Assembly: GCA_000727475.1 (NCBI GenBank) | Contig: KL647291.1 | Coordinates: forward strand, 2,482,973-2,546,972 | Origin: Sarcocystis neurona | Taxonomy: Eukaryota > Apicomplexa > Conoidasida > Eucoccidiorida > Sarcocystidae | Reading direction: 5' to 3' | Length of the DNA: 64,000 bases | In this document: in pieces, positions 1 to 9,040 of the stretch | How the letters are laid out: every line of letters starts with the position of its first letter | Numbering within the stretch: the first letter of the stretch is position 1 | Notes under the pieces: generated by a model | The model's input: only the letters and a program-made list of their open reading frames with translations | Told to the model about the DNA's origin: nothing | Databases searched by the model: none | Position numbers and translations under genes: made by a program

Positions 1-112
1 GTTTCCGGGCGGCTGGTACTGCTGCTACTGTGCCAGCATCCGCCTGGTAACCTGTCTCAGCGTTGCAGCAGCAGCAGCAGAGAAAAGAAGGCGGCAGAGA
101 ACGGCAGGCGGC

Positions 113-1396
113 TTGCTTCCTTTGACATCATCTGCTGCTCCGAATATCGCTCCTGCGATTGCTGCTGCTGCTGCTGTCGGTACCTCTCTCCCGGCCCTTG
201 CTGCTGGTACCACTGCTACTCGTTTCCCTTGTGTTGCTGCTTCTTCGTTTTCTGCTTCTGCTGCTGCTTCTCCTGCTGCCCCATCTGACGCATTTGCTTC
301 ACCGTCCGCTGCTGCTTCTCCTGTTGCAGAGGGTTCCGTTTCTGCTGCTGCTCGTCGTTTCGCTGCTTCTCTCTCTGGCGCCTCATGTCAGAGCAGACGA
401 GCAATTTGCACTTCGAGAATTTTATACATGGAAGAAACAACTTCAGACTTTCTTTTTACAATGGATAATCTCTGGCTAACCAGCCCTCATTGCCTGCCAC
501 GCGTTGTAGCTGCTGCTGTTGCAGCTTCCAACGCTTCTGCTGCTGCTCCTTCCTCCTCTCCTGCTGCTCTTTCCTTGGCTGCTACTGCTTTTAACTCTCC
601 TGCTGCTGTTGTTGCTGCTTCTTCCGACTCAACTGCTGCTGCTGTTGCTGCTGCTTCAAACTCTCGTGCTGCTGCTGCTGTTGCGGAGTATTTGGGACAC
701 GGCGGGAAAGGTGATGCTCCTGCGGGTGCCCCTTCTCACTCTGTTGTTGCTGCTGCGTCTGACCCTGTGGCTCCTGCTGCCGCGTCCCCTGCTGCTGCTG
801 TTGCTGGTGCCGCCCCTTCCAGTCTTGCTGCTGCTGCTTCTCGTCCTGACGAAGAATACCTTGCTGTTTCTGCTGCTGCGGGGCTGCCTGCTGCCGCTGC
901 TGCCGCCCGGACGCTTTCTCCGTATGCTGCTTCTGCTTCTGCTGCTGCGTCTCTTTCCTGTTCGTCTACGTCTGTCGTATGCCCCCGAGCTATTACTGCT
1001 GCTGCGGCTGGTGTTGAGAGGCCCGTCTGCGACGCTGCGGCTGCTGGTGTGGGGCAGCTGCGTCTGCAGCACGCCGATCTCTCGGTGCAGCAGCAGCAGC
1101 AGGGGCGGGAGGAAGCAAAAGAACAGCTGCAGCAGGGCGGGGGTTGGGAGGAAGCAGAAAAGCAACAGCGGCAAGCGGAGAAGAAGGTGGAGGGCCAGCA
1201 ACAGCAGAAAGATCCGCAGCGGCAACTACACACAACGCCGTGGGCAGAGGAAGAGCAACAAGATTGGGAGGACGACAGCGACTGCATCTCCTTCTTCTTC
1301 ACCCCCCCAGCAGCAGCAGAAAGAGCAGCAGCAAGAGCAGCAGAAGGGAAAGCAGTACCAGCAGCGACAGCAGCAGCAGCACCAGCCTCTGCGTAG
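113..1396 (+). CDS. Ala-rich then Gln/Glu-rich open frame, possible exon of an unidentified gene
   Basis: This is an open frame of about 427 codons. Residues 1-320 are dominated by Ala/Ser/Pro runs from GCT-type triplets. Residues about 325-395 turn hydrophilic, with Gln, Glu and Lys, and include an acidic stretch (WEDDSDC). That composition is typical of coccidian low-complexity coding sequence. The frame closes with TAG at 1394-1396. A different + frame then carries helical sequence at 1300-1611, so an intron may join the two; a GTACCA at about 1355 and the CTGCAG at 1491-1496 would fit in phase. The other five frames are also open over much of this stretch, so coding status rests on composition only. 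I do not recognise the protein. Confidence 0.25.
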   Translation: MLPLTSSAAPNIAPAIAAAAAVGTSLPALAAGTTATRFPCVAASSFSASAAASPAAPSDAFASPSAAASPVAEGSVSAAARRFAASLSGASCQSRRAICTSRILYMEETTSDFLFTMDNLWLTSPHCLPRVVAAAVAASNASAAAPSSSPAALSLAATAFNSPAAVVAASSDSTAAAVAAASNSRAAAAVAEYLGHGGKGDAPAGAPSHSVVAAASDPVAPAAASPAAAVAGAAPSSLAAAASRPDEEYLAVSAAAGLPAAAAAARTLSPYAASASAAASLSCSSTSVVCPRAITAAAAGVERPVCDAAAAGVGQLRLQHADLSVQQQQQGREEAKEQLQQGGGWEEAEKQQRQAEKKVEGQQQQKDPQRQLHTTPWAEEEQQDWEDDSDCISFFFTPPAAAERAAARAAEGKAVPAATAAAAPASA

Positions 1397-1611
1397 CGTA
1401 TGGGTGAGGGACGAGAAGAAGCTGCGTCCGTCTTGTGCTGCTGCTGTTGCTGTTGCTCGTCCGCCGGCTGCTGCCTTCTGGACGTTGCTGCAGCAGCGCA
1501 TGCACGTCTGCCTGGACCACCTCTCAAATTCTGCAATCGCTGCGATACTTCTCCATCTTGCAAAAGTACGCGCCACAACAATAGCGGCATCTCTCCTTCA
1601 ACGTTGCACTC
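1300..1611 (+). CDS. Helical-repeat exon fragment, possible organellar RNA-binding repeat protein
   Basis: A + frame out of register with the Ala-rich ORF upstream. It starts with a Gln-rich run and then has a non-repeat segment containing LDHLSNSAIAAILLHLAKVR, a helix-turn-helix with Leu/Ala spacing. That pattern resembles the short helical repeats of apicomplexan RAP and heptatricopeptide-type proteins, which are known or predicted organellar RNA binders. The resemblance is by eye. The last reliable codons are near 1600, just before a long TATA/TACA microsatellite. GTACGC at 1566 is a possible donor but weak. It may be an upstream exon of the same gene as 9041-13306, which has similar repeats. 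Confidence 0.35.
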
Positions 1612-2042
1612 ATATATATATATATATAGATATATATGTATATACTGCAATATTGCCCGTCATATATATATATATGTATATGTACAGATACGCAGGTGTT
1701 TATATTGATAGGATTGATCATACACAAACACAGAGCCATATCGCGTATATGCACATATATACGTGTGTATACACGTATATTGACGCACACACACACACAC
1801 ACACACAGAGGCAAATATATATATATATATATGTATATCTGTGGATGGGTATGTATATACGCTTGTATACATACATATGTAGGAATATTCGAATACGTAT
1901 GTATGTATATAGGCCTCTGTGTAGATAGTGTTGTTGATAGAGAAAGGTCGATTTAAGGCGGATAGATGCGCACAGATATACGTCTATATATTTATGTGGA
2001 TATATGTGCTAAAGTAGTCTCTGTAGGTGTACATATACATAG

Positions 2043-2078
<36 letters not shown>

Positions 2079-4153
2079 GTATCTACCGCGGCTTCCCGTT
2101 TTGTAGGGAGCGATAGATTTAATAAGTCAGGAAGACGGCAGATGTGGAAGGATAAGGACTTGGTGTGTGGACGAGTCTGCCGAATTTCCTTCGCGTCCAA
2201 CTTTTTTTTAGTCGTTGCTTCTCCCGCCCGTACCGAAGGATACGCTGCCTGGGTGGTCAGTGTAATATATTTCGTACGCCTGTGAGTCGCTCCACGCACG
2301 CGCCCGCGCGCAGGCATTCGTAGCAGTTAAGCGTTCGAAGAGGTGGGGTCCCCTACACAAGCACTTTCTTTCTGCAAGTCGTTCCCCCAGCAGAAGAACC
2401 CAGTCGTCCTTTACAACTTTATATGCGCGTCTCTCTCTATATACATTTACATATTTACGTTCACGTATATACCTTTATATACATATATGTGCACAAATCT
2501 ACATATATAGCTTTACATATATAGGCATACACTCCCGCACCCACCCCACATATATATATATATCCGTCTTTCTCGCTTCTCTCTCTCTATATATATATCT
2601 GTAGCTATCTACCTATCTATCTATATATGTAGCTACGTGTGCGAGGGTGGTTCTGCTTGGTAGCAGTGCGTTATAAGCATGCCGGGAGGAGCAGGGCGAC
2701 ATACGTCTCGTTAGATGCGGCGATGGAGAAGCACCTTCACCGATACTTCCACGAGAGCCTGGGGCACTGCAGCAGGAGCAGCAAAACTGCTCCCCGTATT
2801 ACATGACGCACGGGCAAAAAGTTGGTAGTCCCCAAGTGATGCGCTGCCGACAAGAAGAAGAGAGAGGAGCGCATGCAGGACAGTTAACTCTCTGCTGCAT
2901 GCGGCCCGTGCCACTTCGGAAACACACACCTGTGCATATCATCACGAGAGCGGCCCGGCCCACCACCGTCTCTATATTTGATAAAACTTACGGCTTGCAT
3001 GTCGAGGTGGCACGCGGACGTCCTGCTGCTCGAGCTTCTTGTTCAGAGCAAAAGAACAGCAGATCACTATACATGCGTGCACATACACATATATATCCAT
3101 ATATACGTACCCATACATATTTGTATCCCTCTCTCTATATATGTATATATATACATATATATATACATGTGTACATGTGAATGTGTAGATATCTATGTGC
3201 CCAACTATATATATATATATGTGTATAACAGTTGCACATAGATGTGCGTGAGAGATGAATGGAGAGGGCGGCGAGAGGTGAGAACTTTGCTGCCGCAGGA
3301 GAGAAAGGAAGTCTGTGTGACTTCTCTTCGTTTTTCGCAGAAGAAGCGGAAGTGTCATCAGCACCACTTCCTCTCTTCTCTTCGTCTTTTTCTTCTTCTC
3401 CGTCTGCTCTCTCGCGTGGGTCGATGTTGCATGCAATTCCTCGCGCAGACTGGCGCTTGGACTCGACGTTCTACTTTTTAAACAGAGAAAAAAGTCAGGC
3501 AGGCCATTCTCAGAGATTTTGGCGAAAGACACGAATAGCGACCTCTGCCGAAGACATATTTCCTCGTCTTTTTCGCTGCTTTGCCAAGACTCTCGAAAGG
3601 CCCTTGCTGCTGTTGCTGCCTCCCGGACAAGTCGGCCCAGACGACTTGCCGCGGCTCGCTGTCTCTCCTCTCCCGCGTCCATATACGTGGCAGAGAAAGG
3701 GCGGAAAAGAGAAAGTTCCCGCGGCCACACGCATGCGCAGCAGTGCTGCATGCAGTCCCCATATCCTGCTAGCTCTATTATACCGCCCGTCTGCACAGGA
3801 AAACGCTCCTTTCTCCCCTGCGCCTGCAGACATACATACAAGGGTACACTTCCTCCTCTTCTGTCTGCTCGTGCACATATAATACAAAGATATCGAGGGA
3901 CACCCAGAGAAAAAAGAACGAAAGTGTGTGCCACATAAATGTGTATGCCGAGAGATAGAGAGACCGAAAGAGGGACAGAAAAAGAAAACTACATTTTACG
4001 AGTGTAGGCATTGGGATGAGAAAGTTTGTGGCGCACGCCTGTTCTACCTCTGCAGCTACATTCCTGCATTGCCGAAGACTGCCTGCATGCGCACACATGT
4101 ATATGGAGACGTAATAGGCTTCAGGTGAGGAACCCCATCTGTACACTTATATC
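1612..4153. repeat. Microsatellite-rich stretch without a confident gene
   Basis: Tracts of TATA/TACA (1612-1900, 2035-2080, 2440-2640, 3075-3235) and an (AC)11 run at about 1785-1806 alternate with unique sequence. The unique part 3250-3940 is open on both strands. The + reading has an acceptor-like TTTTTCGCAG ending at 3340. The - reading has an amphipathic helix (EERQRAAASRLGRLVREAA). I could not decide between them. The segment at about 2700-2900 also has short open frames with no clear splice sites. The whole stretch may be intronic to the + strand gene(s) on either side. Confidence 0.6.
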
Positions 4154-4465
4154 TTGACGAAGCTGTCTGCATGCGCTCGTATATATATATATATATATAT
4201 ATATGTGTATGAGTATGTAGTATGTCTGCGTCTCTGTGCAAATTTTCTCTTCACGTGAAGGAGCTAACGTATTCTCCTATACGTTGACGAGGACTGTATG
4301 CACCCACGTACATACATATATATATGTGCGTGTACTACGTCTGTGTTTGTCTGTGAATTTTCTCCCCATATGAGGGAGTGTATATTGACGAGAACTATTT
4401 GCATGTACACGTGTGTATATAAGATGTCTGTGTCTGTGTGCGAATTTTCTCTCCAGGTGAGGGAG
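4154..4465 (+). repeat. Three-copy minisatellite ending in a splice-acceptor-like motif
   Basis: Three diverged copies start with TTGACGA at 4154, 4284 and 4385 (TTGACGAG in copies 2 and 3) and run through a TATA tract and GTCTGTGT to the motif TTTTCTC..(C/T)..(G)TGA(G)GGAG. Copy lengths fall from about 130 to 101 to 81 bp, mainly because the TATA tract differs. Only the last copy carries a real CAG (TTTTCTCTCCAG, ending about 4456), directly before the next open exon. The first two copies read CACGTG and CATATG at that place. Confidence 0.75.
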
Positions 4466-5650
4466 CCCTGTTTGTCGCTGGCCCAGTTGAAAGCCTTCGC
4501 GCTTTTGGCTCTTAGCCACCGCGCTGCATACTTTTCTTCGTCTTTCCCACACGTCCCTCCTCCTTTCGCTTACTTTTCTTCTCCTTCAGTTCCATCTTCG
4601 GTGTCCTCTGACTTTTCCTCTTTCTGTTCTTCGGCAGCTTCCTCTTCTTCTGCACCCGCTGCTTCTCTTGCTGCCTACAATGCTGTCCAAGCGACGTCCT
4701 GCTACGGCACGGACGCTCTGCTGCGCAGCAGCAGCAACAGCAACAGCAGCAGCAACAGCAGCACCGCAGGCAGCAGCAGCAGAAGCAGGAAGACCTTCCT
4801 GTCCTTCCCCGTCGCTGTTGCCGTGCTCAATATTTATCTCCACTGGCTCGCTGCTTTCTGCCGCCGCACTCCCCCACTCGCCAACAGCAGCACCAGAGCC
4901 ACCGACGGCAGCAGCAGCAGCAGCACCAGCAGCAGCCCTCGCAGCAGCGGGGCCGCAGACGGAAGCACTTTCTTCGACTTGGACTTTGCGAGTGGCAGCG
5001 ACCGCAGCCCCATACACAGGCGAGACAGCAGCAGCAGCGTCCTCGACCGTAGCAGCAGCGCTCTCGACAGCAGCAGCAATAGCGTCCTCGACAGCAGCGG
5101 CAACAGCGGCAACGGACACCGACGGAGTACTTGTATGGGAATAGAAGATCCCGTACTCCTTTCCTTTGCTCCTGTGCTGCTGCATGCGCTCCTGGACTCA
5201 CTTTGCAGCAACTTCAGTTTTTTCTCCACTTCCCTTCCTCCTTGCAGTCGTAAGCTTCCCCCCGTTGCTTATTTTTCTCGTTTGCTGCTTGGTTTTCATC
5301 TGCTTCTGCTGGTGGAGCTCGCTGCAGCCGCGACCGGTGGTCTACTCATCCTTCGCCACTCCTGTCAATCTTTTCTTCTCTCTTCCTCTCTTATCGTTCG
5401 CTTTCTTCTTTCTTCTTCCTTCGTGGCCGTCGCGTTCGATTTTTGCTCGGGCTTCGCGCGGGTGCACAGGCCAACAGTCTCGCCGACACGTTCTGCTGCC
5501 CTTCCTCTTGCTTCTGCGTGTACGCGTCAGCAGCAGCGACAGCAGGGGCGACGACCCCGTAAGAGCAGCGGCAGCAGCACCGAGAGAGACAGAGAAGCAG
5601 GAGCAACAGCAACAGCGGCAGGAAAAGCAACACCGACAGCAAGGACGTGA
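4457..5650 (+). CDS. Possible exon, helical start then Ser-rich and Arg/Gln-rich low complexity
   Basis: The frame opens right after the acceptor-like TTTTCTCTCCAG. Its first 25 residues (LSLAQLKAFALLALSHR) have the Leu/Ala spacing of the helical repeats seen at 1.5 and 9.5 kb. A Ser-rich section follows, with runs of AGC triplets at 4720-5110, then another helical stretch (EDPVLLSFAPVLLHALLDSL, about 5140-5200), a Leu-rich stretch and a Gln/Ser/Thr tail. The frame ends with TGA at 5648-5650. The opposite strand at 4586-5185 is also open, with an Ala-rich, partly acidic reading, so strand choice is not secure. I prefer + because of the acceptor and the helical non-repeat ends. Confidence 0.35.
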   Translation: MREPCLSLAQLKAFALLALSHRAAYFSSSFPHVPPPFAYFSSPSVPSSVSSDFSSFCSSAASSSSAPAASLAAYNAVQATSCYGTDALLRSSSNSNSSSNSSTAGSSSRSRKTFLSFPVAVAVLNIYLHWLAAFCRRTPPLANSSTRATDGSSSSSTSSSPRSSGAADGSTFFDLDFASGSDRSPIHRRDSSSSVLDRSSSALDSSSNSVLDSSGNSGNGHRRSTCMGIEDPVLLSFAPVLLHALLDSLCSNFSFFSTSLPPCSRKLPPVAYFSRLLLGFHLLLLVELAAAATGGLLILRHSCQSFLLSSSLIVRFLLSSSFVAVAFDFCSGFARVHRPTVSPTRSAALPLASACTRQQQRQQGRRPRKSSGSSTERDREAGATATAAGKATPTART

Positions 5651-5850
5651 GCAACAGCAACAGCGGCGGCGACAGCAGCAGCAGCAGCGAGAGCCTCAGC
5701 AGCAGCGGCTGCAACAGGGGCAGCGACAGCAGCAGCAGCGAGAGCAACAGCAACAGCGGGTGCAACAGCAGCAGGAAGAGGGACAGCTGCAGCGAGAGCA
5801 ATAGCAGCAGCGAGAGCAACAGCAGGTGCAGCAGACAGCACCACACCAAC
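5640..5850 (+). repeat. CAG/AGC triplet tract
   Basis: A near-continuous run of CAG, AGC and CAA triplets, open in several frames. Depending on frame it reads as poly-Ser/Asn or poly-Gln/Arg. From here to about 6030 the triplets persist with stops in most frames, and I see no convincing exon. Confidence 0.8.
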
Positions 5851-6230
5851 AGCGGCAACCGGAGCAACAGTAATGCCTCCTACTCGCTGCACCAGTAACC
5901 GCGGCACAGCAGCCGACACAACAGCAGCCAGAGCAAGAGCAGCCGAGGCAGCAGCAGGTGAACCGGCTGCAGCAGCAGCGACAGCAATGAGAAGCGCCTC
6001 GTAGCAGCAGCGACAGCAGTAGCAGCAGAAGCGACCAGTTTCTGTGTCTATTTCACTTGTCACCAGATGTGTTCACACACACAACGGCAGCAGCTGCAGC
6101 GGTGAAGTACAGCCTCTGTCCACGTTTAGAGAAGAAACACAAACATCTGTAGATTGCTACCCTGCTCCTTTGGTTCGCATGTCAACTGCTGCTCGTCCTC
6201 CTGCTGCTCCTGTTGATGCTCCTCTTGCTG

Positions 6231-6410
6231 CTGCAGTTCCTCCTGATGCTCTTGCTGCTGCAGCTCCTGCTGGTGCTCCTCCTGCGGCTGCAGCTCCTGC
6301 TGGTGCTCCTCCTGCGGCTGCAGCTCCTGCTGGTGCTCCGCCTGCTGCTGCAGCTCCTGCTGGAGCTTCTCCTACTGCTGCAGCTCCTGCTGCTGCTGCT
6401 GCTAAAACTG
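6231..6410 (+). repeat. 30-bp coding-type tandem repeat, about six copies
   Basis: A 30-bp unit begins at 6231, 6261, 6291, 6321, 6351 and 6381. The copies at 6261 and 6291 are identical, and the others differ by point changes and a drift toward pure CTG. In the + frame running 6044-6418 each unit gives ten residues of the type APAGAPPAAA. The frame closes with TAG at 6419-6421. On the - strand the same unit reads as a Gln/Glu/His-rich decapeptide in one frame. The exact period, which is a multiple of three, suggests growth within coding DNA or by triplet slippage. Confidence 0.85.
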
Positions 6411-7031
6411 ATGCTTTTTAGATTTTGCTGCTAGCGCCCTTAAGGTGCGGTGACTTCTCGGCAGTGTCACTGCGGCTGGCGGCGTGAGTCACGGTGCTGC
6501 AGCTATTCACCTGCTGCTCATTCCTCCACTGCAGCTGCTGGATTTTTTTCCTTGCTGCTGCTGTCCGTGCTCTTGCTCCGGCTGTCGCTCCAGCTGTTGC
6601 TCTTGCCGTTACTCTTGCTACTGCTCTTGCTCTTGCTGCTGCTCTTGCTCTTGTTTTTGCTGTTGCTCTTGCTGCTGCTGTCGCTCCTGCTGCCGTTGCT
6701 CTTGCTCTTGCTCGTGCTGCTGCTGTTACTCTTGCTACTGCTGTTGCTGTTTCTGCTGCTTTATCGACTTCTGTTTCTTCTTTTGGAGCAGCTGCCGGTG
6801 CATGTGTTTCTGTTGCGGCAGGTGTTTAAACTCCTAGTGACTCTTCTCTGCAGCCGCTGCCCTTCAAGCTGCTGCTGTTGCCGCTGCTGCTGTTGCGACT
6901 GCTGCTGTTGCGACTGCTGCTGTTGCGACTGCTGCTGTTGTTCTCCAGTTTTTGGTGCTGGTGTTGCCGCTGCTCGTGTCCCGACGGTTACGTCGCGGCG
7001 GCTGCCTCTGGCGTTGCTGCTCGTGCTGCAG

Positions 7032-7720
7032 GTGGGGGAAGCGGACTCGGGTACATGCAGGAACTTGTTGAAACCGTTTCTGCAGCTGCAACGCCGCATC
7101 CGCAGCAACAAAGACAGCAGCAGCAGGAAGACCTGCATCAGGAGCAGGGACGGCTGCAGCAGGAGCAGGAAGGACAGCAGCAGGAACAGAAGCGGCAGCA
7201 GCAGGAGCAGGAACAGCAGCGGCAGCAGCAGGAACAGCAGCAGCAGCGGGCGGAACAGCAGCAGCAACGGCTGCAAGAGCAGCAACGTCGTGCTGCACTT
7301 TTGTTGGCGGACTGCGTGCCTCGCTACCTCTATCTTCTCCCACATCTTCGTCTCTTCTCTGCGTCCCCTACGTCAACAGCAACAGCCGCCACAGCAGCAG
7401 CAGCGGCAGGGGGAGGGACGACGCGTGGAGAAGAGGTCGTGGAGCAGAAGGCGCAGCAGCAGGTGGACGAGATGCGGCAGCAGCAGCAACTCGAGAAACA
7501 CGACACGAAGATGCAGCAGCAGAGGCCTGAGGAGCCGCAGCAGCAAATGAGACGCAAGCAGCAGCGCAGCAGAAATGCGGTTGACGTTGCCGCTTGGAGA
7601 CTGCTGTACATCTGGGAGCAGCTGTTGCCCTTTCTCTACACTCAGTTGAGAGAGGTGATTTTCTCCTCTGCTGCAATTCACGAGCTCTCGAAAAATTTCT
7701 GCGTCCACGCGAGAAAGCAT
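7032..7720 (+). CDS. Possible exon with a Gln/Glu-rich core and amphipathic helices
   Basis: The reading begins after a CTGCAG at 7026-7031 with GLGYMQELVETV. It passes through a long Gln/Glu run encoded by CAG triplets (7099-7290) and then a non-repeat Leu-rich helix (ALLLADCVPRYLYLLPHLRL). After an Ala/Gly and a Gln section it ends in a clear helical segment (WRLLYIWEQLLPFLYTQL). The frame stays open to 8005 but turns into ACAC/TATA microsatellite after about 7840, so the exon must end before that. GTGATT at 7655 is a possible donor. Its helices match the style of 9041-13306, so it may be another exon of that gene. Confidence 0.35.
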
Positions 7721-7839
7721 AAACGCGCATGCCTACGTCAATCTCCCCCTCTTTCTCTCCTTCTCCCTGGAGGTCTTTGCCCTCTCTACCTGTTACGCGT
7801 TTTTCTCCAGGTTTCTTCGTTTAAACAGAAAGAACCCCA

Positions 7840-8397
7840 CACACACACACACATTTTGTCTCACACGCTGACACACGTATACACGTGTACACACATATAT
7901 ATACATATATATAGGGCGTCTCTCTCTTTTTCTCTCTCTCTCCCTCTATGTATATATGAATACTCAAATACGTGTGTATTCACACGTGTATATACATATA
8001 TGTGAGGGGTCTCTGTATATGCAGAGACGTAGACGACTCTGCACTTTCACGCACCTTCTCAAATATATACGTACATATATACGTATATATGTTTGCATGT
8101 CTATATATGGACACAGATATATATATATACACGTTGCCAGAGTGTACGTGTATGTATGCAGGTACACCTGAGGGTACTTGCGGCGTTCCACATCTGTATA
8201 TATGTATATTGATGTATATGTAGACGCATATATATGTATATATTTCAGGTGTAAATATGCATGTGTGAGTACGCGTGGGGGTGCTTGCAACGTTCCGGCG
8301 GAGCTGCCTCTCTCCTCCTACTTCTTCTCCCGCTGCCGAGTGCCTTTGCCATGCACCTGCTGACATGCTGCCCGACTTCTTCTTCCGCTACACCCAG
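7840..8397. repeat. ACAC, CTCT and TATA/ACGT microsatellites, likely intronic
   Basis: (AC)n at 7838-7852, CT runs at 7918-7945, and TATA/TACGT tracts to about 8260. Unique sequence at 8281-8397 ends in a pyrimidine-rich run and CCCAG at about 8398. Confidence 0.6.
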
Positions 8398-8398
8398 C

Positions 8399-8510
8399 AC
8401 GTCTGCATGCGCTCCTCATCTTTCTCTTTTTGGCGGAAGGGGAGTTTCATGCCGAAGACGCCTTTGTCGCTTGAAGTTGCAAAGCAGAGTCTTCTTCGGC
8501 GCATAGAGAA
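8399..8510 (+). CDS. Possible short internal exon
   Basis: A pyrimidine-rich tract and CACCCAG precede an open, non-repeat reading containing SFSFWRKGSFMPKTPLSLEV and then AKQSLLRR. It runs into (TA)n and CT microsatellites after about 8520. The sequence has ordinary amino-acid use, unlike its flanks. I have no donor that I trust and no family match. Confidence 0.25.
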
Positions 8511-8579
8511 AAACAAATATATACTCGTTAACCCATGGGCGCACACACCTATACGCACATCCACATCGACAGCGGCATG

Positions 8580-8960
8580 CATGCATTTCTGTCTATCTAT
8601 CTATATATATATATGCACATATACATAGAGACAGAGTGAGAGAGAGAGAAAGAGATATATATATATATATATCCGTGTGTGTGCATATATCTACATATTT
8701 ATAGAGAGAGCGACAGAGAAAGAGGGAGAGAAAGAGGTATACATATATATAGATATGTAGGCATATATACATATGTATGCATCCATATGTATACATTCAT
8801 CTACATATATACATATATATAGAGAGAGAGAGAGGCAGCTGTGTGTATGCAGTTAGCCACACGAACGTGAGTATACGAACGCATGCGCATAGAACTACAT
8901 ACGTCTTTCTATATCTGCACAAACGTACAGAGAGTCACGTGTATATGTGTGGATGTGTGG
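8580..8960. repeat. TCTA, GAGA and TATA microsatellite block
   Basis: Alternating (TATC)n, (GA)n and (TA)n tracts, with AGAGAGAGA runs at 8636-8655, 8704-8735 and 8820-8834. No coding signal is visible. Confidence 0.75.
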
Positions 8961-9040
8961 CCAGATAAAGAGTTAGGAAGGAAGAAGTGAGCTGCGCGCA
9001 TACGTGAAGGCAGTCGCAGCTGCAGCCGCTGCCCGCGCTG

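Noticed and set aside
519..1928. Poly-Leu open frames on the + strand (also 6450-7550 and 159-479)
   Set aside because: They are the third register of CTG runs and carry no natural sequence except the 1300-1611 part reported. Leu runs are a common shadow of Ala/Gln/Ser runs.
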